Shown in pieces: positions 43,797-60,340 of a stretch of 64,000 nt of DNA. The translations under genes and the position numbers were made by a program. This DNA comes from Actinopolymorpha rutila. GTDB lineage: Bacteria > Actinomycetota > Actinomycetes > Propionibacteriales > Actinopolymorphaceae. The stretch spans positions 3,224,001 through 3,288,000 of the forward strand of contig NZ_JACBZH010000001.1 of assembly GCF_013407855.1 (NCBI RefSeq). Reading direction: 5' to 3'. The stretch's first letter is position 1. The number at the start of each line of letters is the position of its first letter. The notes beneath the pieces are model-generated. The model saw only the letters and a program-made list of their open reading frames with translations, searched no databases and was not told where the DNA came from.

Positions 43797-43825
43797 TTGT
43801 GCGGGTGCGGCCCGTCCCATATGTT
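43797..43825 (+). promoter_or_regulatory. Promoter of the ABC importer operon
   Basis: -35 TTGTGC (43797-43802), 17-bp spacer, -10 TATGTT (43820-43825). This would give a 5' leader of about 170 nt before the substrate-binding protein gene. Downstream at 43939-43954 lies TGGGAGAGCGCTTACC, which partly matches LacI-family sugar-operon boxes of the CebR/CelR type (TGGGAGCGCTCCCA). Confidence 0.55.
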
Positions 43826-44003
43826 CCTCGGACCGGCCTCACCCAGCATCGCGATGCCCGGCTCCCGCAGCCGTGGTCTGGTCTCGGGCCGATGTAGTGC
43901 GCGCAGTCCGGACAGCCCAGTTCCCTGCAGTCACAGCCTGGGAGAGCGCTTACCTGGCGTTTCGAGGTGGCGTTCCCCGAGGCCTGAATCATGGAGGTGC
44001 GCG

Positions 44004-45977
44004 ATGACGCCACCCGAAAACCCCCGTCCCAGCCGTAGAGACCTGCTGACATGGGGAGGCGGGACGCTTGCCGCGGTCTCGCTGTCCGGATGTTCGTTCC
44101 TGTCCACGGATCCGAGCGACAAGAAGCCCGCCAGCGCCGGAGGAGGAGCCGCGCAGAAGGCGAAGGGCAAGGAAGCCCCGATGCTGGCGCAGCAGGTGAA
44201 GGCCGGGAAGCTGCCCAAGGTCGGGGAACGGCTCCCGAAGACCCCCCTCGTCGTGCAGCCGACGGAGAAGGTGGGCACCTACGGCGGGACCTTCAGGGCC
44301 GTTCTGGTAAACGCCGCGGACACCTCCTGGCTCGGCCGCACGATGGGGTACGAGGCACTGATGCGGTTCGACCCCACCGGGCGGAAGGTCATCCCGAACA
44401 TCGCGGAGTCGGTCACTCCCAACGACAGCGGTGACGAGTACACCATCAAGCTCCGCGAGGGTATGAAGTGGTCCGACGGCAAGCCGTTCACCGCCGACGA
44501 CCTCGAGTTCGGATTCAACGACTGGCTGCTCAACTCCGAGCTCAGCCCGGTGGTGCCCGACTGGATCAGCAGCGCAGGTAAGCCGGCGAAGCTCACCAAG
44601 GTCGACGACGTGACGGTGAAGGTGACCTTCCCGCAGCCGAACGGCCTCTTCCTCTCCAAGCTGGCGTACAACACCTTCTTCGCGCCCAAGCACTACCTCC
44701 AGCAGTTCCACAAGAAGTACAACCCCGACGCGCAGAAGCTCGCCAAGCAGCAGAAGATGACGGCCTGGACCGACCTGTACGGCTCCAAGAACGACCACTG
44801 GGGAAACCCGGAGCTGCCGACGTTGTGCGCGTGGGTGACGAAGAATCCCCTGGGCACCGGAAGCCGGGTGACGTTCGAGCGCAATCCGTACTACTTCAAG
44901 ACCGACCCCGACGGCAGCCAGCTGCCCTACCTGGACCGGGCCAACTTCGACGTCACCTCCGACGTCCAGGTGATCCTGCTCAAGGCCTCCGCCGGCGAGC
45001 TGGACATGACGACGCGGCACATCAACACGCTGCCGAACAAGCCGGTCCTTGCCCGCGGGCGCGCGAAGGGGCAGTACCACTTCATCACGCTGGAGAACAC
45101 CGTGATGAACGACATCGTGATCTCGCTGAACCTCAACCACAAGGACCCTGTACTCCGGAAGATCTTCCAGGACAAGAACTTCCGCGTCGGGCTCTCGCAC
45201 TCGATGAACCGGCCGGAGATGATCCAGTCGGTCTTCCAGCGTCAGGGTGTGCCGTGGCAGGCGGCGCCGGACGAGCGGTCGGAGTTCTACGACGAGGAGT
45301 TCGCCAAGCAGTTCACCGAGTACGACGTGGCGAAGGCGAACTCCTTCCTGGACAAGGCCGGCCTGACGAAGAAGGACTCCGCGGGCTTCCGGCTGCGCCC
45401 GGACGGCAAGCGGCTGAGCTTCCAGGTCGAGGTGGCGAGCCCGTCCCTCACACCGTCCTGGGTCGACGGCACCCAGCTGGTGGTGCAGTACTGGCAGAAG
45501 GTCGGCGTCGACGCCAAGATGAAGAACGAGGACCGCACGCTCTTCTACGAGCGCAAGGACCCGACCGCCAACGAGCACGACGCCGGGGTCTGGATGGGTG
45601 ACGGCGGCCTGCTGATCGAGAAACTCGAACCCCGGTGGTACTTCCCGTTCAGCAGCGAGTCCATCTACGCCGAGCTGTGGCAGCAGTGGTTCAACACCTA
45701 CGGCAAGGAGGGTGAGGAACCGCCGCCGGAGACGCGCAAGCAGATGGAGCTGTACCGCCGGCTCATCGACACCATCGACGAGAACGAGCAGAACACGATC
45801 TACAAGCAGATCCTGCAGATCGCCAAGGAGCAGTTCTACTGCATCGGCTGCGTCCGGATTCCCAACACCTACGGCATCGTGAAGAACAACTTCCACAACG
45901 TGCCGGACAAGATGCCGGAAGCGTCGATCATGGCGACGCCCGCGCTGAGCAATCCCGAGCAGTGGTACAAGTCCTGA
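44004..45977 (+). CDS. ABC importer substrate-binding lipoprotein (SBP family 5), Tat-type signal
   Basis: This is a 657-residue extracytoplasmic solute-binding protein of the Dpp/Opp class. The N-terminus carries a twin-arginine motif SRRDLL followed by a lipobox LSGC (Cys30), suggesting Tat export and lipid anchoring. The family 5 signature region is AESVTPNDSGDEYTIKLREGMKWSDG, with GKPFTADDLEF. The long subclass with YYFKTDPDGSQLPYLDRA is often linked to oligosaccharide uptake rather than peptides. ATG at 44004 follows GGAGG. It is first in a four-gene operon with two permeases and a fused ATPase. The substrate is not known; a plant oligosaccharide is possible given the CE15 cluster. Confidence 0.92.
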   Translation: MTPPENPRPSRRDLLTWGGGTLAAVSLSGCSFLSTDPSDKKPASAGGGAAQKAKGKEAPMLAQQVKAGKLPKVGERLPKTPLVVQPTEKVGTYGGTFRAVLVNAADTSWLGRTMGYEALMRFDPTGRKVIPNIAESVTPNDSGDEYTIKLREGMKWSDGKPFTADDLEFGFNDWLLNSELSPVVPDWISSAGKPAKLTKVDDVTVKVTFPQPNGLFLSKLAYNTFFAPKHYLQQFHKKYNPDAQKLAKQQKMTAWTDLYGSKNDHWGNPELPTLCAWVTKNPLGTGSRVTFERNPYYFKTDPDGSQLPYLDRANFDVTSDVQVILLKASAGELDMTTRHINTLPNKPVLARGRAKGQYHFITLENTVMNDIVISLNLNHKDPVLRKIFQDKNFRVGLSHSMNRPEMIQSVFQRQGVPWQAAPDERSEFYDEEFAKQFTEYDVAKANSFLDKAGLTKKDSAGFRLRPDGKRLSFQVEVASPSLTPSWVDGTQLVVQYWQKVGVDAKMKNEDRTLFYERKDPTANEHDAGVWMGDGGLLIEKLEPRWYFPFSSESIYAELWQQWFNTYGKEGEEPPPETRKQMELYRRLIDTIDENEQNTIYKQILQIAKEQFYCIGCVRIPNTYGIVKNNFHNVPDKMPEASIMATPALSNPEQWYKS

Positions 45978-46026
45978 CCCACCCGACGACTGCCCACGTG
46001 AGCGCGGTGCGAGGAGGTAGCCGGAC

Positions 46027-47016
46027 GTGTTGACGTACATGGGGCGGCGGATCCTGTTGATGATCCCGACCGTCTTCGCCATCTCCGTGGTGGCGTTCAT
46101 CATCATCCAACTGCCGCCAGGTGACTACCTGACGACGATCGTCTCCCAGCTGCAGTCGCAGGGTGACCAGATCGACAAGGCGCAGTTGGCGGCGCTGTCG
46201 GCGAGGTACGGTCTCGACCAGCCGGTGTACGTGCAGTACCTGAAGTGGATTGGCGGCATCCTGCACGGCGACTTCGGCATGTCGTTCGCCTGGAACAAGC
46301 CGGTGTCCGCGCTGCTGAGCGAGCGGCTCGGACTCACCGTCGTGCTGGCGATCACCACACTGCTGTTCACCTGGGCGGTGGCGTTCCCGATCGGCGTCTA
46401 CTCCGCGGTGCGGCAGTACTCCGCCGGCGACTACATCGCCACCACGCTGGGCTTCCTCGGCCTGGCGGTCCCGAACTTCCTGATCGCGCTGGTCCTGATG
46501 TGGGTGGGCCTCAACTACTTCGGCCTCAGCGTCGGCGGGTTGTTCTCCCAGGACTACGTGGACTCGGCGTGGAACCTCGGGAAGGTGATAGACCTGCTCA
46601 GTCACCTGTGGGTGCCGGTGGTCGTCCTCGGGGCGGCCGGCACCGCGGGTCTGGTCCGGGTGCTGCGGGCGAATCTCCTGGACGAGCTGCACAAGCCCTA
46701 CGTGGTCGCCGCCCGCGCCCGGGGGATGCCCGAACGCCGGCTGACGGTGAAGTATCCGCTGCGCGTCGCGCTGAACCCGTTCGTGTCCACGATCGGGTGG
46801 GTGCTTCCCGGGCTGGTGTCCGGTGAGGTCATCGTGGCGCAGGTGCTGTCGCTGCAGACGACCGGACCGCTGCTCCTGGACGCGCTGAAGAGCCAGGACA
46901 TGTACCTCGCGGGATCGATCATCCTGATCGTGAGCGTGCTCACCGTGATCGGCACCCTGATCTCCGACATCGCCCTGGCCTGGTTGGACCCCCGGGTCCG
47001 GCTCAGCCACCGATAG
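46027..47016 (+). CDS. ABC importer permease, DppB/OppB type
   Basis: This is a 329-residue inner-membrane permease with six helices. It starts with the family segment GRRILLMIPTVFAISVVAFI and has LDQPVYVQYLKWIGGILHGDFG. The cytoplasmic EAA loop is YVVAARARGMPERRLTVKYPLR, which contacts the ATPase. GTG at 46027 has GAGGAGGT eight bases upstream. It lies 49 bp after the binding-protein gene and 12 bp before the second permease. Confidence 0.94.
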   Translation: MLTYMGRRILLMIPTVFAISVVAFIIIQLPPGDYLTTIVSQLQSQGDQIDKAQLAALSARYGLDQPVYVQYLKWIGGILHGDFGMSFAWNKPVSALLSERLGLTVVLAITTLLFTWAVAFPIGVYSAVRQYSAGDYIATTLGFLGLAVPNFLIALVLMWVGLNYFGLSVGGLFSQDYVDSAWNLGKVIDLLSHLWVPVVVLGAAGTAGLVRVLRANLLDELHKPYVVAARARGMPERRLTVKYPLRVALNPFVSTIGWVLPGLVSGEVIVAQVLSLQTTGPLLLDALKSQDMYLAGSIILIVSVLTVIGTLISDIALAWLDPRVRLSHR

Positions 47017-47028
47017 GCGGGAGCGACG

Positions 47029-48204
47029 ATGACACAGCAGACACTTCCCGCGGACGAGGGAACCGGACCGGTCGTCGAGCCGGACGCGCCGGTCTCCGAG
47101 GCGGGCGTGAGCGGCGACACCGCGATCGCCGTCGCACCACAGTGGAAGCTGGTGTGGTGGGGCTTCAAGCGGCACAAGCTCGCCATGGCCGGGCTGGTGG
47201 TGACGCTGGTGATCTACGTGCTGGCGATCTTCGCGGAGTTCCTCGCGCCGTACTCCAGCGGGCACTACAACCCCGACTACGCCTACGCCCCGCCGCAACG
47301 GCTGCACTTCGTCGACGACGGCAAGTGGGGCATGTACGTCTATGGCTACAAGTCGAAGCAGGACCCCACCACGCTGGAGCTCACCTGGACCACCGACGAA
47401 CGCAAGAAGGTGCCGGTCAGCCTGTTCGCCAAGGGCGAGTCGTACAAGCTGTTCGGGCTCATCCCGGGTGACCGGCACCTGATCGGGCCCGCCAACGGGG
47501 CGAAGGGTCCGCCGATGTACCTCATCGGCGCCGACCGCAACGGTCACGACCTGCTGTCCCGGATCATCCACGGATCACGGGTGTCGATGTCCATCGGCCT
47601 GGTCGGGGTGGCGTTCGCGTTCGTGCTCGGTGTGGTGCTCGGAGGGGTGTCCGGCTTCTTCGGCGGCGTCGTGGACACGGTCATCCAGCGCGCGGTGGAG
47701 TTCTTCATGTCCGTGCCGACGCTGCCGCTGTGGCTCGGTCTGGCCGCCGCGGTGCCACCTGGCTGGGGTCCGCTCAAGCGGTACTTCGCGGTCACCGTCA
47801 TCTTGTCGATGATCGCCTGGACGCACCTGGCCCGGGTGGTACGCAGCCGGTTCCTTTCCCTGCGGGAGGAGGACTTCGTGACGGCGGCGACGATCGACGG
47901 CGCCAGTCAGCCGCGGATCATCTTCCGGCACATGCTCCCGTCGTTCTCCAGCTATCTGATCGCCTCGCTCACGCTGTCGATCCCGGGCATGATCCTCGCC
48001 GAGACGTCCCTGTCGTTCCTCGGCCTGGGCCTGCAGGCGCCGGTGGTGAGCTGGGGCGTACTGCTCCAGGAGGCGCAGAACATCCGCGCGGTGGCCACCG
48101 CACCCTGGCTGCTGCTGCCCGGTGCGACGGTCGTGGTCGCCGTCCTGGCGCTGAACTTCCTCGGTGACGGCCTGCGTGACGCGGCGGACCCGTACAAGCA
48201 CTGA
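47029..48204 (+). CDS. ABC importer permease, DppC/OppC type
   Basis: This is a 391-residue permease. A hydrophilic 40-residue N-terminus leads to WWGFKRHKLAMAGLVV and the first helix, then a periplasmic insertion of about 90 residues (residues 80-165) longer than in ordinary DppC. The core begins at IGADRNGHDLLSRIIHGSR. The EAA loop is FVTAATIDGASQPRIIFRHMLPS and the C-terminal FLGDGLRDAADPY is typical. The enlarged loop goes with the larger-type binding protein of this operon. Confidence 0.93.
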   Translation: MTQQTLPADEGTGPVVEPDAPVSEAGVSGDTAIAVAPQWKLVWWGFKRHKLAMAGLVVTLVIYVLAIFAEFLAPYSSGHYNPDYAYAPPQRLHFVDDGKWGMYVYGYKSKQDPTTLELTWTTDERKKVPVSLFAKGESYKLFGLIPGDRHLIGPANGAKGPPMYLIGADRNGHDLLSRIIHGSRVSMSIGLVGVAFAFVLGVVLGGVSGFFGGVVDTVIQRAVEFFMSVPTLPLWLGLAAAVPPGWGPLKRYFAVTVILSMIAWTHLARVVRSRFLSLREEDFVTAATIDGASQPRIIFRHMLPSFSSYLIASLTLSIPGMILAETSLSFLGLGLQAPVVSWGVLLQEAQNIRAVATAPWLLLPGATVVVAVLALNFLGDGLRDAADPYKH

Positions 48205-48224
48205 CATCCGTGGTGGAGGCCCGA

Positions 48225-50564
48225 ATGAACCAGTCCAGTCGCTCCGAGGTCGCCGAGGGCGGCGGCCGGCGTGACCGTGCCCGTGGGCGTGGCCGCGGCC
48301 GTCGCCCGGGTGGCGCGCCGGCCGCCGCGCCGAGTCCGGACACCGACCAGTCGACACTGCTGCGCATCACCGACCTGCACACGCACTTCACCAGCCGGGA
48401 GGGCGTCGTCCGCGCGGTCGACGGCGTCGACCTGACGGTGCCCAAGGGCCGTACGGTCTGCGTGGTCGGTGAGTCCGGCTGCGGCAAGTCGGTGACGGCC
48501 CGGTCGATCCTGCAACTCGTCGACCGGCCCGGCGCGATCGCCGGCGGCCGGATCGACTGGCGGCCCAGCCCGGACGCGGACTGGACCGACCTCGCCGGGC
48601 TCGACCCGCGCGGTGAGGAGATCCGGCGGGTACGCGGCGCCGAGATCGGCATGGTGTTCCAGGAGCCGATGGCCTCGCTGTCGCCGATGTACACGGTGGG
48701 CGACCAGCTCATCGAGGCGATCCAACTGCACCTGCCGCTGTCCAAGGAGGAGGCGCGCGAGCGAGCCGTCGCGCAGCTGCGCCGGGTCGGGATCCCGCAG
48801 CCGGAACGCCGGATGGACGCCTATCCGTTCCAGCTGTCCGGCGGCATGTGCCAGCGGGTGATGATCGCCATCGCGCTGTCCTGCGACCCCGCCCTGCTGA
48901 TCGCGGACGAGCCGACCACCGCACTGGACGTCACCACGCAGGCGCGCATCCTCGACCTGCTGAAGGATCTGCAGGACCAGACCGGGATGGCGATGGTCTT
49001 CATCACCCACGACCTCGGTGTGGTGGCGGAGATCGCCGACGAGGTGACGGTCATGTACCTCGGCAAGGTCGCCGAGCACGGCACCGTACGCGAGATCTTC
49101 GACGAGCCGAAGCACCCGTACACCCAGGCCCTGCTGCGTTCCATCCCCACCATGCGCGGCTCGGGCGAGCGGGAGCGTCAGCGCCTGGCCGCGATCCGCG
49201 GCATGGTGCCGCACCCGCAGAACCGCCCGGCCGGCTGCCCCTTCCACACCCGGTGCGACCACGTGATCGCCGGGGTGTGCGACCAGCAGGACCCGCCGCT
49301 GGTGCAGTTCGGGCGCGAGCACCTGGCCCAGTGTCACCTGTACGACGAGCAGGGCGAGCTGACCGCCGTGGGCGCCGGCACGACAGGTGGCGGGCACGCG
49401 GCCAACGGCGAGGCGGCACCGAAGGGATCGGTGGCGCGGGAGACACCGGCCGGCGGTGCCGCCGGTACGGGCGGTGCGGGTGGCGCCCCGGTTCAGGTTC
49501 GGGAGCGTCCGGCCGCCAACGGATCCCGGCCGCACGACGCCTCGGGCGCGCCGCTGGTCGAGGTGCGCGACCTGTCGATGCACTTCCCGATCAAACGGGG
49601 GATGTTCGGCCGCACCACCGGCGCCGTGCGCGCGGTCGACTCGGTCGACTTCACCATCGCGCCGGGGGAGACCCTCGGCCTGGTGGGTGAGTCCGGGTGT
49701 GGCAAGACGACCCTCGGTCGCTGCCTGGCCCGGGTGCTCCAGCCCACCTCCGGGGAGATCCGGTACCGCCGGGACAACGGCGAGACGGTGGACCTGGCCC
49801 GGCTGCGCAACCGCGAACTGGCTCCGTTCCGCCGGGAGATCCGGGTCATCTTCCAGGACCCGTTCTCGTCCCTGAACCCGCGGATGACGTTGCTGCAACT
49901 CGTGGGGGAGCCGCTGCGGACGAACAACCTCGCCACCGGGTCGGAGCTGCAGGACCGGGTGGCGGACATGCTGCGCCGGTGCGGCCTGCGGCCGGAGTAC
50001 ATGCGGCGCTACCCGCACGCGTTCTCCGGTGGTGAACGCCAGCGGATCAACATCGCCCGCGCCCTGATCACCGAGCCGCGGCTGGTGATCGCGGACGAGG
50101 CGGTCTCGGCGCTGGACGTGTCCGTGAGGGCGCAGATCCTGAACCTGCTGGCCGACCTGCAGGCACAGTTCGACCTGACGTACCTGTTCATCTCCCACGA
50201 CCTCTCCGTGGTGGAGCACCTGTGCGACCGGGTGACGGTGATGTACCTCGGCTCGATCGTGGAGACCGCGGACACCTCCTCGCTCTACACCCAGCCGCAC
50301 CACCCCTACACCGAGGCGCTGCTGAACGCCGTGCCGTTGCCAGACCCGCACAACCGGCGGGCGCGGCACGAGCACGGTCTGCCCGACGACCTCCCGGACG
50401 CGGCCAACCCGCCCTCGGGGTGCCTCTTCCACACCCGGTGCCCGCACGTGCAGCCGGATCGCTGCGTCACGGAGGTACCGGCCCTGCGGGAGACCGAGCC
50501 GCAGCACCTCGCGGCCTGTCACTTCGCGGAGGAGCTCACGTTGAGCGGCGCCACCCGAAAGTGA
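48225..50564 (+). CDS. Fused double ATPase of the ABC importer (DppD-DppF in one chain)
   Basis: This is a 779-residue protein joining both Dpp/Opp ATPases. Domain 1 (residues about 40-350): Walker [12 protein letters not shown], signature [12 protein letters not shown] (Cys where Arg is usual), Walker [13 protein letters not shown] and the oligopeptide C-terminal Cys motif. A Gly/Ala-rich linker of ~60 residues follows. Domain 2 (about 445-770): [36 protein letters not shown] (Ala where Pro is usual), then the second Cys-rich end CLFHTRCPH. The Arg/Gly-rich N-terminus is low complexity. ATG at 48225 was taken because GGAGG lies five bases upstream; GTG at 48210 is an alternative. Confidence 0.93.
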   Translation: MNQSSRSEVAEGGGRRDRARGRGRGRRPGGAPAAAPSPDTDQSTLLRITDLHTHFTSREGVVRAVDGVDLTVPKGRTVCVVGESGCGKSVTARSILQLVDRPGAIAGGRIDWRPSPDADWTDLAGLDPRGEEIRRVRGAEIGMVFQEPMASLSPMYTVGDQLIEAIQLHLPLSKEEARERAVAQLRRVGIPQPERRMDAYPFQLSGGMCQRVMIAIALSCDPALLIADEPTTALDVTTQARILDLLKDLQDQTGMAMVFITHDLGVVAEIADEVTVMYLGKVAEHGTVREIFDEPKHPYTQALLRSIPTMRGSGERERQRLAAIRGMVPHPQNRPAGCPFHTRCDHVIAGVCDQQDPPLVQFGREHLAQCHLYDEQGELTAVGAGTTGGGHAANGEAAPKGSVARETPAGGAAGTGGAGGAPVQVRERPAANGSRPHDASGAPLVEVRDLSMHFPIKRGMFGRTTGAVRAVDSVDFTIAPGETLGLVGESGCGKTTLGRCLARVLQPTSGEIRYRRDNGETVDLARLRNRELAPFRREIRVIFQDPFSSLNPRMTLLQLVGEPLRTNNLATGSELQDRVADMLRRCGLRPEYMRRYPHAFSGGERQRINIARALITEPRLVIADEAVSALDVSVRAQILNLLADLQAQFDLTYLFISHDLSVVEHLCDRVTVMYLGSIVETADTSSLYTQPHHPYTEALLNAVPLPDPHNRRARHEHGLPDDLPDAANPPSGCLFHTRCPHVQPDRCVTEVPALRETEPQHLAACHFAEELTLSGATRK

Positions 50565-50648
50565 CTCCGCGTGCCGGGATGCGGTGCCTGGAGGCGGTGC
50601 GGGAGGTGCGGCGGGTTCGTGTGAACATGTGAAGGTCACCGGGCAGTC

Positions 50649-51742
<1,094 letters not shown>

Positions 51743-51904
51743 CGAGCCGGTGCGAGACCGCCGCGAGCGCCGGACAGTGGTGCGGGCACCGCTACAGGCG
51801 ACGACGAGGCCAGTCCCGCCGATAGCCCGGCACGCCATCGTCGCCGGGCGGTCTCGTCGGACACACGTCGTCCGTACCCGATCCTCGCCCCGAAAGGCAC
51901 TCCC

Positions 51905-53080
51905 TTGTCCGTCACCACTCCCCTCGGCTTCCGGGCATCCGGCGCGACCGCCGGGCTCAAGCCGAGCGGCAACCCCGACGTCGCCCTGGTCGTCAACGAC
52001 GGTCCCTCGTTCACCGCCGCCGCCGTGTTCACCGACAACCGCTGCAAGGCCAACCCGGTGCTGTGGAGTGAGCAGGTCTGCAAGGACGGCCAGGTTCGGG
52101 CCGTCGCCCTCAACTCCGGCGGGGCCAACTGCTACACCGGCCCGGAGGGCTTCCAGACCACCCACGCCAGCGCGGAGCACACCGCGCAGCAGCTGACCGC
52201 CTCGGCCGTGCCCGGCGCCGCCACCGCCGCCATCGACGTGGCCATCTGTTCGACCGGCCTGATCGGCGAGCTGCTCGACCGCGACAAGCTTCTTACCGGC
52301 CTCACCGAAGCTGTCGCGAAGCTGTCCGACGACGGCGGCCAGGCGGCCGCGACCGCGATCATGACCACCGACACCCGGGCCAAGCAGGCGAAGCACGCCG
52401 GGGCGGGCTGGTCCATCGGCGGCATGGCCAAGGGCGCCGGCATGCTGGCGCCCTCGCTGGCGACCATGCTCGTGGTGATCACCACCGACGCCGCACTCGA
52501 CCCGGTGGCCGCCGACCTCGCTCTGCGCGCGGCCACGTCCGCGACGTTCGACCGGCTCGACTCCGACGGATGCATGTCCACCAACGACACGGTCCTGTTG
52601 ATGGCCAGCGGCGCGTCCGGCGTCACTCCCACCCACGAGGAGTTCACCGCCGGGCTGACCGCCGTCTGCCACGACCTCGGCCAGCAGCTGATCGGCGACG
52701 CCGAGGGGGCCGAGCACGACATCGCGATCGAGGTGGTGCACGCCGCGACCCAGCAGGACGCGCTGGACGCGGCCCGGGCCATCGCTCGTAACAACCTCTT
52801 CAAGTGCGCCGTCTTCGGCAAGGACGCCAACTGGGGCAGGATCCTCGCCGCGGTGGGCACCACCCGGGCGGCGTTCGACCCCGCGACCCTGGACGTCGCC
52901 TTCAACGGCGTGTGGGTGTGCCGCGACGGCGGAATCGGCGAGTCCCGCGACCTGGTCGATCTCTCCCGGCGCCAGGTCGAGGTGACCGTCGACCTCAAGG
53001 CGGGGCAGGAGTCGGCGACCATCTGGACCAACGACCTGACCCATGCCTACGTCCACGAAAACTCCGCGTACTCCACCTGA
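51905..53080 (+). CDS. argJ: Bifunctional ornithine acetyltransferase / N-acetylglutamate synthase
   Basis: ArgJ recycles acetyl groups from N-acetylornithine to glutamate and can also use acetyl-CoA. The 391-residue precursor has the autoprocessing site in GAGMLAPSLATMLVV, cut before Thr187, which becomes the nucleophile. N-terminal LNSGGANCYTG and C-terminal FGKDANWGRILAAVG are family landmarks. The start is TTG at 51905, with GAAAGG about 9 bases upstream. The gap upstream also holds a 28-codon frame (51739-51825) starting at the argC stop as ATGA, which I regard as doubtful. Confidence 0.97.
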   Translation: MSVTTPLGFRASGATAGLKPSGNPDVALVVNDGPSFTAAAVFTDNRCKANPVLWSEQVCKDGQVRAVALNSGGANCYTGPEGFQTTHASAEHTAQQLTASAVPGAATAAIDVAICSTGLIGELLDRDKLLTGLTEAVAKLSDDGGQAAATAIMTTDTRAKQAKHAGAGWSIGGMAKGAGMLAPSLATMLVVITTDAALDPVAADLALRAATSATFDRLDSDGCMSTNDTVLLMASGASGVTPTHEEFTAGLTAVCHDLGQQLIGDAEGAEHDIAIEVVHAATQQDALDAARAIARNNLFKCAVFGKDANWGRILAAVGTTRAAFDPATLDVAFNGVWVCRDGGIGESRDLVDLSRRQVEVTVDLKAGQESATIWTNDLTHAYVHENSAYST

Positions 53081-53131
53081 GCCAACCCACCGACCAGTAC
53101 ACCACGAGCCACGCATGGGACGTGCCGACGC

Positions 53132-54099
53132 ATGAGCACCACACCGACCACACCGAACGCACCGAGCGGGGCCAAGCCGGCGAAGGGGCCCGCCCAGGTC
53201 CAGACCAGAGATCGCCTGCAGGCGCAGCGCAAGGCCGAGACCCTGATCGAGGCGCTGCCGTGGTTCGAGCAGTTCCACGGTTCGATCGTCGTGATCAAGT
53301 ACGGCGGCAACGCGATGACCGACGACGTGCTGAAGCGAGCCTTCGCCCAGGACATCGTGTTCCTGCGCTACGCCGGCCTGCGGCCGGTGATCGTGCACGG
53401 CGGCGGCCCACAGATCAGCGAGATGCTCAACCGGCTCGACATCCACAGCGAGTTCCGGGGCGGTCTGCGGGTGACCACACCGGAGGCGATGGAGGTCGTC
53501 CGGATGGTGCTCGTGGGCCAGGTCGGGCGGGAGCTGGTCGGGCTGGTCAACTCCCACGGTCCGTTCGCGGTCGGCCTGTCCGGTGAGGACGCCGGCCTGT
53601 TCACCGCCGAACGCCGCACGGCCACCGTCGACGGCGACGCGGTCGACATCGGCCTGGTCGGCGACGTCGTGTCCGTACGCGCCGAGGCGGTCCGCGACCT
53701 GATCGAGGCCGGTCGCATCCCGGTCGTGTCGAGTGTCGCGCCCGACGTCGACGGGCAGGTGCACAACGTCAACGCCGACACCGCCGCTGCCGCGCTCGCC
53801 ACCGCGCTGGGCGCCCGCAAGCTCGTCGTGCTCACCGACGTGGAAGGCCTCTACCGCGACTGGCCGACCAGCGACGAGGTGATCAGCGAGCTGGACGCCA
53901 CCGAGCTGGCCGGGCTGCTGCCGTCGCTGGCATCGGGCATGGTGCCGAAGATGGAGGCGTGCCTGCGGGCCGTGCGTGGCGGGGTGCCGCAGGCGCACGT
54001 GATCGACGGGCGGGTCGCGCACTCGCTGCTGCTGGAGATCTTCACCGACGAGGGCATCGGCACCATGGTGGTGCCGGTGCAGCAGGAGGGAACCTACGC

Positions 54100-54103
<4 letters not shown>
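53132..54103 (+). CDS. argB: Acetylglutamate kinase
   Basis: ArgB phosphorylates N-acetylglutamate and is normally the arginine-feedback step. The 323 residues include a Thr/Pro/Ala-rich N-terminal extension of about 25, then [11 protein letters not shown] (phosphate loop), [28 protein letters not shown] and [20 protein letters not shown] with the Arg-binding C-terminal region. ATG at 53132 has only a weak ribosome site. Its stop overlaps the argD start as ATGA. Confidence 0.97.
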
Positions 54104-56959
<2,856 letters not shown>

Positions 56960-56960
56960 C

Positions 56961-58160
56961 ATGACCGAGCGCGTGGTGCTCGCCTACTCGGGCGGGCTCG
57001 ACACTTCCGTGGCGATCGGCTGGATCGCCGAGCAGACCGGTGCGGAGGTCGTGGCCTGCGCGATCGACGTCGGCCAGGGCGGCGAGGATCTGGACACGAT
57101 CCGCAAGCGGGCCCTGGAGTGCGGCGCGGTCGAGGCCGTCGTCGTGGACGCCAAGGACGAGTTCGCCGACGGCTACTGCCTTCCGGCTCTCGCCACCAAC
57201 GCCCTGTACATGGAGCGGTACCCCCTGGTCTCCGCCCTGTCCCGGCCGCTGATCGTCAAGCACCTCGTCGGGGCGGCCCGGCAGCACGGTGCGAGCGTCG
57301 TGGCGCACGGCTGCACCGGCAAGGGCAACGACCAGGTCCGGTTCGAGGTCGGCGTCGGCGCGCTGGCTCCCGACCTGAAGGTGCTGGCTCCGGTCCGCGA
57401 CTTCGCCTGGACCCGGGAGAAGGCGATCGCCTACGCCGAGCAGCACGGGCTGCCGATCGACGTCAGCAAGAAGTCGCCGTTCTCCATCGACCAGAACGTC
57501 TGGGGCCGCGCCGTCGAGACCGGGTTCCTCGAGGACCTGTGGAACGCCCCCACCGAGGACGTCTACGACTACACCCAGGACCCCGCCGCTGCCCGCGAGG
57601 CCGACGAGGTGGTGGTGACCTTCGAGTCCGGTCGTCCGGTCGCTCTCGACGGCCGGCCGGTGACGATGCTGGAGGCGATCCAGCAGCTCAACGCCCGCGC
57701 CGGGGCACAGGGTGTCGGCCGGCTCGACCTGGTGGAGGACCGCCTGGTCGGCATCAAGAGCCGGGAGATCTACGAGGCGCCGGGTGCGATCGCGCTGATC
57801 ACCGCGCACCAGGAGCTGGAGAACGTCACCGTTGAGCGCGACCTCGCGCGGTTCAAGCGCCAGGTCGAGCAGCGCTGGACCGAGCTGGTGTACGACGGGC
57901 TGTGGTTCTCGCCGCTGAAGCGGGCCCTGGACAGCTTCGTGGACGCCTCGCAGGAGCAGGTCTCCGGTGACATCCGGATGACCCTGCACGGTGGCCGCGC
58001 GGTCGTGAGCGGTCGCCGGAGCGCCGCCTCGCTCTACGACTTCAACCTCGCGACCTACGACGAGGGCGACGTGTTCGACCAGTCGCTGGCCCGCGGGTTC
58101 GTGGAGCTGTGGGGACTTCCCAGCAAGATCGCCGCCAAGCGTGACCTCGGGAAGTCCTGA
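56961..58160 (+). CDS. argG: Argininosuccinate synthase
   Basis: ArgG condenses citrulline and aspartate with ATP. The 399 residues begin with the PP-loop [17 protein letters not shown], then [32 protein letters not shown] and the substrate-binding [12 protein letters not shown] and [16 protein letters not shown] at 56961 follows AAGGAG at 56947-56952, so it has its own ribosome site one base after argR. Confidence 0.98.
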   Translation: MTERVVLAYSGGLDTSVAIGWIAEQTGAEVVACAIDVGQGGEDLDTIRKRALECGAVEAVVVDAKDEFADGYCLPALATNALYMERYPLVSALSRPLIVKHLVGAARQHGASVVAHGCTGKGNDQVRFEVGVGALAPDLKVLAPVRDFAWTREKAIAYAEQHGLPIDVSKKSPFSIDQNVWGRAVETGFLEDLWNAPTEDVYDYTQDPAAAREADEVVVTFESGRPVALDGRPVTMLEAIQQLNARAGAQGVGRLDLVEDRLVGIKSREIYEAPGAIALITAHQELENVTVERDLARFKRQVEQRWTELVYDGLWFSPLKRALDSFVDASQEQVSGDIRMTLHGGRAVVSGRRSAASLYDFNLATYDEGDVFDQSLARGFVELWGLPSKIAAKRDLGKS

Positions 58161-60336
<2,176 letters not shown>

Positions 60337-60340
<4 letters not shown>

